Positions 1-11,208 of a DNA stretch of 64,000 nt are shown piece by piece. The position numbers and the translations under genes were made by a program. This DNA comes from Dryas octopetala (taxonomy: Eukaryota; Streptophyta; Magnoliopsida; Rosales; Rosaceae), in contig OY992839.1 in the NCBI GenBank assembly GCA_963921425.1, positions 4,404,501-4,468,500 on the forward strand. The letters run 5' to 3'. Position 1 is the stretch's first letter, and each line of letters begins with the position of its first letter. A model generated the notes under the pieces. That model ran no database searches, was not told the DNA's origin, and saw only the letters and a program-made list of their open reading frames with translations.

Positions 1-3000
1 TACAATAGCGCTCAGCAAACTTCTCCATGATGCGGTCAATTTTCTGTGCTTCTCCAGGTAACCTGAAGCCCCGCAGGAAAAATCTGATTGCTTCCCCGAA
101 ATCCATCCCTTGGAAATTAAAGGAATCTACATAAGCATGCATAACTTTTAGAGGAAACTCTTCCCTTTCACCCAAATAATCACCAATCATGGTTTCATTA
201 AGGCCAGTATTGGTGTTCTTCAGGAAAGAAGCCACATCTTCTGGGGTACCACCAATTTTTTTGGTGCTTATCAGAAACTCAATGCCCTTGGAAGGCTTCC
301 TATTGAACAGTGAGATACCTTTCTGCATTGAAACCAATAAAATTGTCACTTGGCTCATTTCTGGTCAGGAAAGAGACAAAAAATACGATAAATTGAAGGG
401 AATGGAGAGGAAGTGATTTAGCCTAAAACCCAATTAAGTGATGGGACAAACTACCATGAAACTTATACTGCATTTGTAGATGGGTGAAATATAACACTAA
501 GCATTTATAAGAGGAAGAAGGGAATATAACGCTTAGAGAAAATATGCCCTGTACAAGCAAATCAGAGCTCAACCTGTAGTTCCATTTTATAAGCTCGACG
601 TTGCTCAAGGGTTGCAGCATTTGAAACTTCAGGATTTCCTTCTGGATTTACTTCATTGTCAAAAGCAGCTCCATCTTCACCATTTGGAATCAAAAGATTC
701 TCTGTTTTCTCTGCTGAAGTGTCGCTTTCATTGGTCTTTGGCAGATAGGAGTCTCCCGGTCTCAGCTGTTGGTCCATCCAAGCTCCCATTGACTTAATGA
801 TGTTAACCAAACACTTTACTGATTCATGCCGGAAAGTGATATCCTGCACTGGAGACAATGTTGTTGTTGAACCAGAAGGCGGTCCTAGTGCAGTTTTCAG
901 AAGGCCATTGACAATCCTGCAAATATCTGATGGAATTATAAGGGTTTTAATACATTTTACAAAAACACATTGCTTAAAACGGAATGACAATGAAAAAGAT
1001 GAAATATGCATGTGTGCGTGCGAGAGAGGTGCATGCACAAGAGAGAGAGAGAGAGAGAGAAAAGAGATTCCACCATAAAGCTAAGTATTAAGCTCTATTA
1101 TCTGAAGTATGCATACAAAACAGAAAAACTGGGTTTAAGCTAGTCCTCTGGCAATATTAATCCCTGAATTTGTCTTAAGAAAAAAGAACGTAGTAGTATT
1201 TTCAACGTTTACAACTGAAAGAAGAATCTAGAATCTAACTAAATTAAAAAAGGGCTCCAGACCAGCTTTATAAAAGGTTGGCTACAGTAGGTCCCTAATA
1301 TATGAAAAAGTTTCCTGATCTTATCATGCTTTGCACAGGAAAAATAAGACTAAAAGGAAAACACATTTGAAGTTCTAAAAGGAAAACACATTTTGAAGTT
1401 CATAAATAATATTTCTAAATGATAAATTATTTTAATTTTAACTAGGTTGAAAAAGAATATAAAGTAATATGCAAATTTCCAAGTTGTGGTTCTGAATTAT
1501 TGCTCAGAAAAAATCTCAAGAGTTAAAAAGGACAAGAGACTGATTGAAAGACTATTTGCGTCTCCTTTAGCTACATGCACTCAACTTTTTCCTTGGACAC
1601 ACTCTAATAAAAGTTTTGGAGACATTTTATTGCTTCTTACAGCAGTAATTCTCACCCAGTCAATCTCATTAGTAGCGAAAGCACCCCAACTATGCAACCT
1701 TAAAGTAATGATTGCAGTTAGGAGATAAATGTTGTGTCTCCTAAATAGAATTCAACCATCTTCAAAGTTTAAGGATTTCTATTTCAGATTAAAATATGTG
1801 AGCTTCATATTTCAAGGCAAACTAAAACATGCTACTTATCCCAGAAATGAAAATAATAAACGACCCAGAGAAAATGCCTGTTCTAGTGGCAGCAGAGGCA
1901 TTGAAGTAAAAATGTAACAGAAAAGTGCAATACCTTTCAAAAATGTTTGGAGCATCCAAATCACAGTCATAGTTGACAAAAATGTCTATGATAATCTGTG
2001 AATCATGAGACATCTTCTCCAATGAATTGAGGACAGTCATTTTTTGCAAGAAACTAGGCTGGAGAACATTCTCAAGCACACGTAAGACGAGCATAGGAAA
2101 AAAGATACCGATTTCTGCTTTCAACCCTGATCTGAATTTTGATAGCAAGCTCATGAATATAGAACATTGAAGCTGGAAAATGGCCATGACTGACAATGCA
2201 CTGTTTTTCAGCAATGATAAGCAGAGGAACTGCTTGATGGCATTGAGAAACCTGTGCCAAGCAAATGAAACTATTCTCACTGGTGATGCATCAAAATTGG
2301 TGCAAATGAAAGTGTACTAACATAACAACAGTATCTTATACAATAATATAAAAGAAAAAGTACCTATAAATTGTAAAATAAGCAACAGATACAAATATGC
2401 ATATAAGAATCCAATCTATTAAATCCTCATACTCCCTTCTGATTCATACATCTATCCAAACTAATTTTTCTATAATCAAGACATAACCAGACTCAACAGT
2501 GATATGGACATTAAATAACGCAACGAAATTGGTATGGCTAACTTCGGATGCATATTAAGTATTCAGTAAAATAGCACAAAATGAAATATGGATGGGCAGC
2601 ATCCAACCGACACCCAAAGAAAAGTATGCTGGGAAGGTTTGTACGATAAACTTAATTCATGATTAAAACGAAATATGACTGCACATCAGATTTCAAGTCC
2701 CTAACAATAAGAAACGCCACTTAAAGCATCATTAATCATTGCTTAAGTGCCTGCATGGTATACCACTAAATATGAAGTCTTTCAACATTGTTTAGTCACT
2801 AATCTCAATTGCCCCGACAGTCTCCAATAATATGCCTAAAAGCAAAATGGTGTAACAGAAACAACAACAGACATCTACTAAGATTTCAAAGTTAAAAGTA
2901 ACAGTAAATAAGCAAGATTGGCTCAAGTATGATTAGCACACAATCACTTGCCTTTCATTGGAGCGCCAAAATGGACCCCCTTTGTCCATGACTACATTCA

Positions 3001-3997
3001 AAAGCTCTAAGGACAATACTTTACCCCTCAAGAGAATTTGATCATCAGAGTGCTCCTGTGACGTGAATTTCATCGACAATTTACACAAATTCTTAAACAA
3101 AAGATACCCATCCTCCCTAATCTTACTACCACTATCACCGGACTCAGCTCCATCACCCGACTCTCTGTCAGCTGACTCGCCGCGCCCCTTGGCATTCCCG
3201 TTTTGCAATCTGGGGGGCGGAAAGGACAGTGCTTTGATATTATCCGAACCCCCATAGCCTGCATCCATAACCTCATTGATGAAATTCTGGCAGGAAAAAA
3301 TGGAGTTCCCTTCGTTCAAATTCTTATCAGTAAATTCCAACAATTCGTGAACCGAAACTTTCGCAATGCTAACATTCAGAGAATCCTCCTCCACTCTGGT
3401 GAAAACAATGACCATAATCTGAGCCAAAACCGACTTGGCACAGATCTGATTGGTACCGTTCTGTCCACCAAGGTACACATTGTAACAAGTCCTAACAATG
3501 TTCACCAAACACTCACCGCGGATCAAAATACACGGGGATCGAACGGCTGCGAGCAGCACGCGGAGCACGGCCAGCTCGATCAGCTCCTCGCCGAGGCCAC
3601 CGCACTTGCACACGGACTCAATGAGCTTGAAGAGAGTGGACTTGGGATTGTTGGCGGCGGCGGGGGGTTCGATCTCGCCGCGTAAGACGCCGAGGGAGAA
3701 GAGCTTGAAGACGCATTCAATGGCGGGCTCGACGACCTTGGGGTAGGCGGAATCTAGGGCTAAAACAATGGGGCCGAGGACGAATTCCGAGTCGGCGAAT
3801 AAGAGGCCGGAGAGCGGTGAGTTGGGATCGACGACGGGTGAGTCGGCGAGCGTGTCGAGCTTGTCGAGCGCTGATTTGCAGGCGGAGACCAAGTGCGAGT
3901 GCTTGCGCCACGCCGCGTTTTTGATGATTTTGTCGAGGGACGGGCCGAGTAGGCGGCCGGCGCGAGAAATCCCGCCTAGGGTTTGAGAAGCGGACAT
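1..3997 (-). CDS. BIG2: BIG1/BIG2-class ARF guanine-nucleotide exchange factor (5' part, runs off window)
   Basis: Large Sec7-family exchange factor that activates ARF GTPases at the trans-Golgi/endosome for vesicle coat recruitment. Exons on the minus strand: 2952-3997, 1934-2251, 574-916 and 1-322 (continuing past the left edge); frames join exactly. The ATG at 3997 gives the family N-terminus MSASQTLGG, followed by the DCB region (motifs [31 protein letters not shown]) and the HUS region ([27 protein letters not shown]). The last visible exon enters the Sec7 domain and includes FRLPGEAQ, which carries the catalytic glutamate finger. Family members are about 1,750 residues, so roughly 1,070 are outside the window. 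An in-frame upstream ATG at 4045 would add 16 residues with a Phe run; I reject it because the family start is at 3997. Intron 1 (2252-2951) begins with GC, not GT. BIG1 and BIG2 are not separable here. Confidence 0.93.
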
Positions 3998-4045
3998 TGG
4001 TTTGGGATTTGGATCAGTGAAGAAGAAGAAGAAGATGGCATTCAC

Positions 4046-6129
4046 GGATCTGCCATTTCATCGTTGGTTGTGCCTGCAAGGTGTTCGATCATTGGGTTCA
4101 CTGAAAGAGGGAAGTTTTTGTGTTATGACTTTGTCGACTTTGCCAGGTTGGTTGTTGGTTGTGTTGCCTGAGATGAGATGAGAGAGGGCCTCAGCCGACA
4201 ATCGCGTAATCGGAAATTCTAATACCAAGCCACTTAGCCTTGTCACTTACGTCACTTGTCTCTCTCTGTCTTTTTGTCTTTCTTTTAATAGTTTTTAAAT
4301 TATTTTGATTATTTATTTAAAGTTTTCATCAAGAAAAAAATTTATATATCCACGTGTTGTTGTTGTTGTAATGTGGTATTCATTCAAAAAAAAGAGATAG
4401 AGATAAAAGATAAGAGAAATAAAGGGAAAAAGAGAGTGAAAAAAAAAAAAAAAAAGAGTCAATGAAAGAGAGCGTGGATACTATGTGATATAACATTGGG
4501 GATAAATAAGTTCTTCACTTTGATCTAACATCTTTCTATGTCAGTATTTCTATCAACATTTAAATTTAAAACTACCACTTCCAAAAACTCGATTTTAATC
4601 TCAAAATTAGGTAGTTTTTGATATAAACACAAAATTAATACTAATTTTTTTAGCGAAGATCATATTTTACTTTCAACATTCAACCATAATATTTAGTACT
4701 TAATATCAACTCATATCAGTACTTTTTTTTTTTTTGGCCAAGAACTCATATCAGTACTTTTTTTTTTTTTGGGCCACTGAACTCATATCAGTACTTGAAC
4801 CAACTACATTCTATTGTTTTTCAAGTTGGAAATGTCAAAGGACAAACTCTTCCTAAGCACCCTACAACCTACAGTTAAGCAATTCATAGACTAGACATCA
4901 ATGATATCATTGACAAGTGATTCTCTTTTCTTTATGTTTTTTTTTTCTTCATAATCCTCCTCTAAGTTTCAACAATTGCGCATTAACTTTTGTGGTTTAA
5001 ACTTTCAACACCGTAATGTTGAATTCTTTAACTAACAAGGGACCACTTACCATCAAATTAATATAATTGATTTAACACTTATACACCAAAAACAATTGTT
5101 TTATTTTGTTGTGCTCTTTTTTTTATTTGTACAATCCAACCATCTTTGTCACCAGTTAGGCAATTTGAATAAAGAAATGGTGTGTGAATTGTGAAGCATG
5201 GGGTTGTACAAAATAAAACCATTCAGCTTTTGAGACCTTATTGCCTTAACATAATGAAATTCCAAAGCACAAGGCTTTCAAGTAGCCATTACGCAATGTC
5301 ATTCAAAGCCACACACACAATACATGTGGGATGGAAGGTCATAACTCATAACCAGCAATTGGAAAGCTGATACTGATGCATTACCAATCAAAAAAAGCAC
5401 CTATAATTATTAATCACAATTAATGTGGATGTTAAAACAAGTCTAGAATGGTGCAGGTGGAAACTGTGAACTCTCAATTGGATACAGTGGCAGCAGTAAA
5501 ACCCAGCTTGCCTCAAAATTTTGAGCCTTTCATCCAATGTCGCAAATACCCAGCTTCAGGAGCAATAATACCACATTTTCAAGGTTTTATGCAGTAAAAA
5601 CCACACTGGCCCCTATATTTGGACAATAATTTGCTAATTAATTGTTAATATCACTAAACAGAAAAATTAGTGTATGAACATGTCACATATATGACAGGTT
5701 CGCACAAAATTCCTTTGCTCGGTGAAGGGAGAAGCATGAAAAGTTCCAAAGATTAGTTATCGTAATCAAGCCTCTTATCCGGTCCAACAATGGGCCCAAA
5801 TACGAATGCTCATGCATGAGATTGGATTAATGAATACTAATTTGGTTTTTTTTTTTTTTGTTGTTTCTATAGGCTATAGCTCATGGGTACAGACAGTTGG
5901 TTATTTACTTGGACAAGAAGTCAATGCAAAATTGGGCCCGAGTCACCCAAATGAGCTTGCTTGGGGAAGAAGTCAAAGACTGAACACTATATATATCACT
6001 CGCAGCGCATCCCTCCCTTAAATTGTGCAGGCTGTGCAGGGTGTGCTCCATCGCTCACCTGTCTCTGGTCTCTTAACTCTCTCACCTTGATGAGGGCGAG
6101 TGCTTGGGACGAAATGATCCAATTAGTAT
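4046..6129. other. Intergenic: promoter side of BIG gene, simple repeats
   Basis: No convincing coding sequence. The part next to the BIG start is GA-rich. Low-complexity A and T runs lie at 4440-4455 and 4724-4770. Three copies of a 16-bp repeat separated by T tracts lie at 4708-4795 and are listed separately. The remainder is AT-rich with only short random reading frames. Confidence 0.6.
4708..4795 (-). repeat. Triple 16-bp repeat separated by two poly(T)-GGCC inserts
   Basis: AACTCATATCAGTACT occurs identically at 4708-4723, 4743-4758 and 4780-4795. Between the copies are 19-21 bp inserts made of about 12 T followed by GGCCAAG or GGGCCACTG. Read on the minus strand each insert is a short GC-rich body plus a poly(A) tail, flanked by a perfect 16-bp direct repeat, as expected for severely truncated retroposons. 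A plain tandem duplication of a 35-bp unit would look similar. Confidence 0.6.
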
Positions 6130-6830
6130 GTGTCTGTCAATACCTACTCATGCTTTTGAAATGCTCTCTGCCAATGTGGTCAGGCTTCAACTCCATATTT
6201 TTCCATTTGGGTGAATAGAGTAAGAGCTTGCTTAGCATCGCCATGAGCAGCATATCCAGCAATCGTGCTGAAGAGTTCTGTAGTCAAATTTATACTCCTG
6301 CACTTGGCATACATGTCTATCAATGCATTCCCCAAAATCGCACTAAGTTGAATCTGCTTTCGATATAGTAGTGGTGAATCCGCTGACCCAAATCCAGGCA
6401 ACCCAATTGACCACAAGCAGAGAGCACACACACTAAACTGTTCTCTATTGGAGCCAAACCTGACTCCACCATGTCATAGAAACAATTTCAACGCTTCATT
6501 CGGTTTATTATTCTGAGTAAAACCTGCAATCATCGCATTCCAACACATCCCTGACTTTCATGTTGTCAAACTCTTCAGCCACAATCAAACACCACATTTC
6601 ACATACATATCCAACAAAGCATTAGACAAATTTAGGCTACAATTCACATTCTTCATTTGTATATACTCATGAAAACTCTATCCCATACCAATACCAATAT
6701 GCCCCTTATCAGAACATGCCAAAAGCACAGCAATCATAGTAACCTCATTTGGGTCAACATTACTCAACAACATCGAATCAAACGATGTCATAGCCTCATC
6801 TGAGTTTGTAAGTAATGGACAACTCAAAAT
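6130..6830 (-). pseudogene. Degenerate PPR gene fragment
   Basis: Minus-strand translation shows PPR-type segments in order but in different frames: DPNEVTMIAVLLACS near 6750, SLNLSNALLDMYVKCG near 6620, WNAMIAGFTQNNKPNEALKLF near 6520, then GNALIDMYAKC and GYAAHGDAKQALTLF at 6220-6340, ending in a GREHFKSM-like piece near 6160. In-frame stops (one just after the GHIGIGMG segment) and at least three frame changes interrupt it, and no start or C-terminal domain is present. It looks like the remains of a PLS-type PPR gene. Such intronless genes often leave dead copies. It is unrelated to the intact short PPR gene just downstream on the other strand. Confidence 0.8.
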
Positions 6831-7222
6831 GTAAAATATAAAGATGTACACGTATGCATAAAGAGATATTCAATCGCACGCTCCCTCAACTTTTCTTCTT
6901 GTGATATATTGCTCTCATCAAGTCCACCATCAGGAGGACTGACAAACAATTCTTCCTTGCAAGCTTTGAGATCAAAAGCAAATGCCTTCCTATTCAATGG
7001 GTATTGCAGAATCTCTTCAACTGCGAAAAGAATACAGTCATCAAGAGTGTGTGTAAAATTCGAGTAAGTGATCTTGATCGAACGCTTCAAATTCTTCTTC
7101 TTAATGTCCTCATCAACTGACTGCATTGCAATAGAACTGGTATTGGTTGAATAATAACAAGAAAACACAAAAGGCTCAATAAGAAACAGGAGATCGAGTG
7201 GTGCTTCAGCAGAAGAGAGCAA
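6824..7222 (-). CDS. Unassigned open frame, possibly one exon of an unknown gene
   Basis: A 132-residue frame with a charged, soluble-looking middle (MQSVDEDIKKKNLKRSIK then a FDLKACKEELFVSPPDGGLDE region) between hydrophobic ends. The middle has a plausible amino-acid composition for a real exon, but I recognise no family, no splice partners and no clear initiation context. It abuts the PPR pseudogene on the same strand without belonging to it. It may be a remnant exon, a lineage-specific gene or chance. Confidence 0.25.
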   Translation of the reverse strand: MLSSAEAPLDLLFLIEPFVFSCYYSTNTSSIAMQSVDEDIKKKNLKRSIKITYSNFTHTLDDCILFAVEEILQYPLNRKAFAFDLKACKEELFVSPPDGGLDESNISQEEKLRERAIEYLFMHTCTSLYFTF

Positions 7223-7905
7223 CCAGGATGAGAAGAAAAAAACTTGTTGAAATCAATACATGTCTACAAAGTTGAAGACAATCACTGCATTAGACCTAAA
7301 GCAGCAATAAACATGACCAGATTCTACTAGCTTCTCAGCATATTGCTTGTACAAAGACTTTAATTATTTCTGGTTGCTGGCATATATGGTCCTACAAAAT
7401 TCACTACATATAATTAAAATGATCCAGTTGGATGCTTTACAAGATACAAGATAGACTGAACACAAACAGTAAAACATGTACTCAAGTTGAGAAAAGTACC
7501 TCTCCTACTAGGCTAGCTACTACCTCCAATTGAGCCATTACTACTAAGTCATTATGAAACCCATGATCCAAGTAATACACACATGCATTCTCAGTACTCA
7601 CATATAAAAGGGTGAAAATGTTATTTTTGTCATGCAATCAGAACCAATGATAAAAGAAGACTATTGAGAATACAATGACAAACATAAAATAGGATTTTGG
7701 ATCAAACTTGGTCATTTCAAATCAAGAAAAAAAGTAGTACTAGACTAGTACTACCTTCATCCCAATTAAAGGGTGAAGTTCTAGCTCCACCAACGACATG
7801 TCGTTCACACTGTCGTTGCCAAATGGACAACCAAAACGCAACGTATTCACTTCTCTAATCATCTACTTCCCACGAGGCTGGTTTGGCCAGCGAGAGACGA
7901 ACATA

Positions 7906-9218
7906 ATGAGACCCTCTTCCGCAACTCAAACTCTCACCCTCTTCGGCTCTCTACCCAAAACCTCAAGCTTCAACACAGAGCATCAGCCTCCGTCTCTGCG
8001 ACTTTCAAGCCCCAAGAGATGGAGATTGTTGATAGTGACGATGAGGGACCGAAGCAACAACCCGAGGCCATTACAGAAAGGGAGGTTCCTCAGCATCGAA
8101 GCCATTCAGACCGTGCAGGCCTTGAAGAGAGCCCACAAGCAAAAAAACCAGACCTTTCTGGAGCAAGTGTTCGATTCCAAGTTCAGGCGCTTATTGAAGC
8201 TCGACATGATGGCCGTGCTTAAAGACCTCCTTCGCCAAAATGAGTGCCTCTTGGCCCTCAAGGTTTGCTCTTTTTAGTCTCACTTGCAATTCATTTTTCT
8301 TTTTTGATTTGTTTTTCCATGAATTTATATTGAATATTGACTTGGGTCATCTCCCATTTGAACCAACTGTGTAAATTTGATGCCAAAAAAGCTTCGTTTC
8401 TTTTTGTTTAGATAGAATCCAAATGAAATTTGCTGCTAATTCTTTCCTTTTTGTTGTTTTAATGTTATGTTTGCATTTATTTTGGCCCTCAAGGTTTACG
8501 CTTCACAGTCTTACTTGCATTTCATTTTTCTTGTTCAATCTATTTTTTCATGAATTTATGCTGAATATTGACTTGGGTCCTCTTTCATGTGAACCAGCTG
8601 TGTAAAATTTGATGGAAAAGAAGCTTCCTTTCTTTTTATTCTGATAGAATTCAAATGAGTATTTGCTGTTGATTTACATGGATCATTTTGATTGTTAGTC
8701 TTTTCTTTCTGTTTTTGCTTTTGATATGTTTGCATTTTTCTTGTTTTGTGACGTATTTTCCTTACCAGTTGATTCAGTTTTTCAATTCGGTACTTGTCAA
8801 TGCTTGTTTACAGGTCTTGGAAGACATTCGAAAGGAATACTGGTATAAGCCGCAGGTTTCACTGTATGCTGATATAATTAAAGTAATGGCTATCAATGGA
8901 TTGTTTGAACAAGTTGAATTTCTTTTCTTATGCTTGAAAAAGGAAACTAATTTACAGCCTGAAATTGAAGGTTTTAATGCTCTATTGACAACATTAATAA
9001 GCTTTAAGATCCCTAAACTTGCAATGGAGTGCTATTACTTGATGAAAGAGGTAGGGTGCGAACCAGATAGGTCATCTTTTAGAATACTCATCAATGGTCT
9101 AGAATCAATGGGAGAGACAGGTTCTTCAGGTATTGTAAGGCAGGATGCTGAGAAGAATTATGGTACGTCTCTGGAGTTTCTAGAGGAGAATGAAGACGTG
9201 GCAGTGAGCCACCAATGA
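7906..9218 (+). CDS. Short PPR protein, THA8-like, predicted organellar
   Basis: Two exons, 7906-8262 and 8814-9218, give 253 residues. The first 45 or so are Ser/Thr/Arg-rich with few acids, like a chloroplast transit peptide. The rest matches the THYLAKOID ASSEMBLY 8-like group: RFLSIEAIQTVQALKRAH, then LLRQNECLLALKVLEDIRKEYWYKPQVSLYADII, then PPR helices ending in MKEVGCEPDRSSFRILINGLE. Members of this group bind RNA and THA8 itself aids splicing of plastid group II introns; the function here is inferred. I chose ATG 7906; an in-frame ATG at 7798 would add 36 residues of unconvincing sequence. The single intron holds a 231-bp tandem duplication that copied the exon 1 end and its donor site. 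Confidence 0.85.
8251..8735 (+). repeat. Tandem duplication spanning exon 1 end and 5' splice site
   Basis: Sequence from 8251 (TTGGCCCTCAAGGTTT) recurs from 8482 with an offset of 231 bp, followed by matching stretches such as GAATATTGACTTGGGTC and the AAATTTGATG/AAGCTTC region. The copies have drifted at many positions. The duplicated unit includes the last 12 bases of exon 1 and the GT donor, so a second donor-like site sits at 8494 inside the intron. Confidence 0.85.
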
Positions 9219-10247
9219 CTTCGTCGGATAGATCATATGATATTATTGTCTGTAAGGAAATATGTATGAAACTCTGAGTCTCTGATCCTAATGAGGAAAC
9301 AAGCATTTGTTTTGATAGCAGTAGCAGAGCACAAGTCAGTAAACAAACTAAAGCTAAGGATGCTGCGCAACACTCAGATACCCAAACTGAAACTAAGAAG
9401 AGTTTGTAAATCATTCAAGTGAATCGAAGACCATACTTTCTGAATGCCACCTGTTAGTGTTCGCATTACGTAACTGACTGTAGCTTCGGTATATAAGGAT
9501 TAGTCATCAATGTAATTCAGTATGGAAAGGTTAATGAAAAATACAGAAAATTCTCTCTGAATTCCTTTATGCCCTGCCTAAGATTATCTCGGCCTCTCCC
9601 ATACTTTCTTTCTACTGCTTATTTTCCTTTTCTTTCTGAATGCTCTGCATTTTCACTTGTTTATCTACTGATTTTTTGTTGCAATTGAAAGGACATACTC
9701 CCCGGCCAAAAAGAAAGAAAGAAAGGACATACTCGTTGTGAGCACTGTCTCATTTTATATAATAACAACTTAAGCTTGTCGTTGAGTTCCATAGTAGGGT
9801 GAGTTTTGCCTGTAGAAGCAATATCTGGTAAACCATCTCTGAAGACAACTAATATAGCCATTAAAGTCAGAATATAGCCATTAAAGTCAGAATATAGCCA
9901 AGAGTGCAAGGGCATAACTTTACTTTTAAATAATTACATGTTCCATCAAGTATTACACTTTCTACTCATTATATCATTAAGGGACAAAACTGGGACCTCG
10001 TATTCCCATTTTTCAACTTTCTTCTACAATTTTCCCTCTTCCTTTTGACCGCAACCTAAACTTTATAGGACAGCAGAAAAGTAGGGAGTACACAAGGACA
10101 CATGACCATGAGTAAATGCATCTTCTGTTTAAAGCCTTCAATATTGATGAGATCAGGTTTAGAAGTTTCAATCAGACAACCATATTTCAATTCAGAAATG
10201 AGTATCTGATGACCAGTATTCCAACTTCAAATTCATATGCTTCCCTA
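9219..10247. other. Convergent 3' intergenic region
   Basis: 3' flanks of the THA8-like gene (plus strand) and the expansin (minus strand). It holds a 20-bp unit (AATATAGCCATTAAAGTCAG) repeated about 2.4 times at 9848-9900, and an AAAG run near 9712. I see no gene. Confidence 0.6.
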
Positions 10248-11208
10248 CTAGAACTGTTTCCCTTCAAATGTCTGACCAAACTGCCAATTTGCTGGAGCAA
10301 CATTATAAGATGCGAGTGTTCTTCCGCTACTGATGGTTACCTCAAAAGAAAGAGGCTGCCCTTTAAGATTGACATTGCTTTGCCAGTTCTGTCCCCAGTT
10401 CCTGGCCATCGGTATCCACCCCGTTTTTGAACCCTTCACCTTCACAGCAAGTACTTCCCCATCCGAACCCACGTTGGTAATTAAGACTTGATAGAAGTGA
10501 GAACTTCCACTCACCATGAATCTCATCCCCCCACTTCTCTCACACTTCACCCTGCAGGAAAAGTCAGAGCTTTTCTCTCAGTGCAAGATATCAAAAACAG
10601 AACAAAGAAAAGGAATTCTAATCAGATTCTCTGTTACCTTCTATACTGAACTGGCACAATATCAGCTCTTAACTTTGCAATTTCAGTGAATGCCGCCTCT
10701 GACATCTCAAAGTGTTCTTTGGGGAAATTGCACCAGCCACCATAATCTGCTGAAAGACCATAATTTGGAGGACAGAAATCTGTAGCAGTGAGAGTAACAA
10801 AGGGGCTGCCTTGCAGGCACCACAAGATGTGGTTAACACATCTCAGCTCATAACAAGCCCCACAAGTACTCCCTCTGTTGAATAAAATGCCACTCAGCCC
10901 AGCACTGTACTTCCCATAGCTAATCCTGTGAAGGTCCCCATAGCCACAAGCACCTTCTGCAACATGATTAAAAAAAATAGACCTTGAAAAACTGTAAAAC
11001 ATAGAGTAGCATTATGCAGTCAAAAGCTGGAAAATTTTGCAAATTTCTTGAACCAGAAAACAAGAAGAGTACCAGTAATGATAGACCCATCTGTTTCTTT
11101 GGAGTATGTTGCAGTAGCAGTCTTCCACTCTTCATCATCCATGGAAGCAGCAATGCGGCATATATGCAACAGAACCCAGTAGAGAAATATAGTTTGAAGG
11201 GCTCCCAT
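10248..11208 (-). CDS. EXPA20: Alpha-expansin, EXPA20-like
   Basis: Secreted wall-loosening protein acting non-enzymatically on cellulose/xyloglucan contacts. Three minus-strand exons (11073-11208, 10638-10956, 10248-10551) encode 252 residues, a normal length. An N-terminal hydrophobic signal peptide (about 1-22) precedes EGACGYGDL (46-54) and the Cys-rich GH45-like domain with CGACYELRC (77-85) and FCPPNYGL. The C-terminal CBM63-like domain has [19 protein letters not shown] and ends [10 protein letters not shown]. Oddity: the usual HFD motif is HFE (127-129), keeping an acid but longer. From memory the Arabidopsis EXPA20 lineage also has HFE, and it shares the [15 protein letters not shown] and [13 protein letters not shown] stretches, which is why I favour that clade. 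The ATG at 11208 is followed at once by the signal peptide. Confidence 0.9.

Noticed and set aside
3063-3986. Several plus-strand frames opposite the BIG exon
   Set aside because: Shadows of the conserved minus-strand coding sequence.
5806-6218. Small plus-strand frames before the PPR pseudogene
   Set aside because: Start in a T run and overlap the pseudogene; no family features.
9848-9900. CRISPR-like short direct repeats
   Set aside because: Adjacent 20-bp tandem copies without spacers in a plant genome; a minisatellite.
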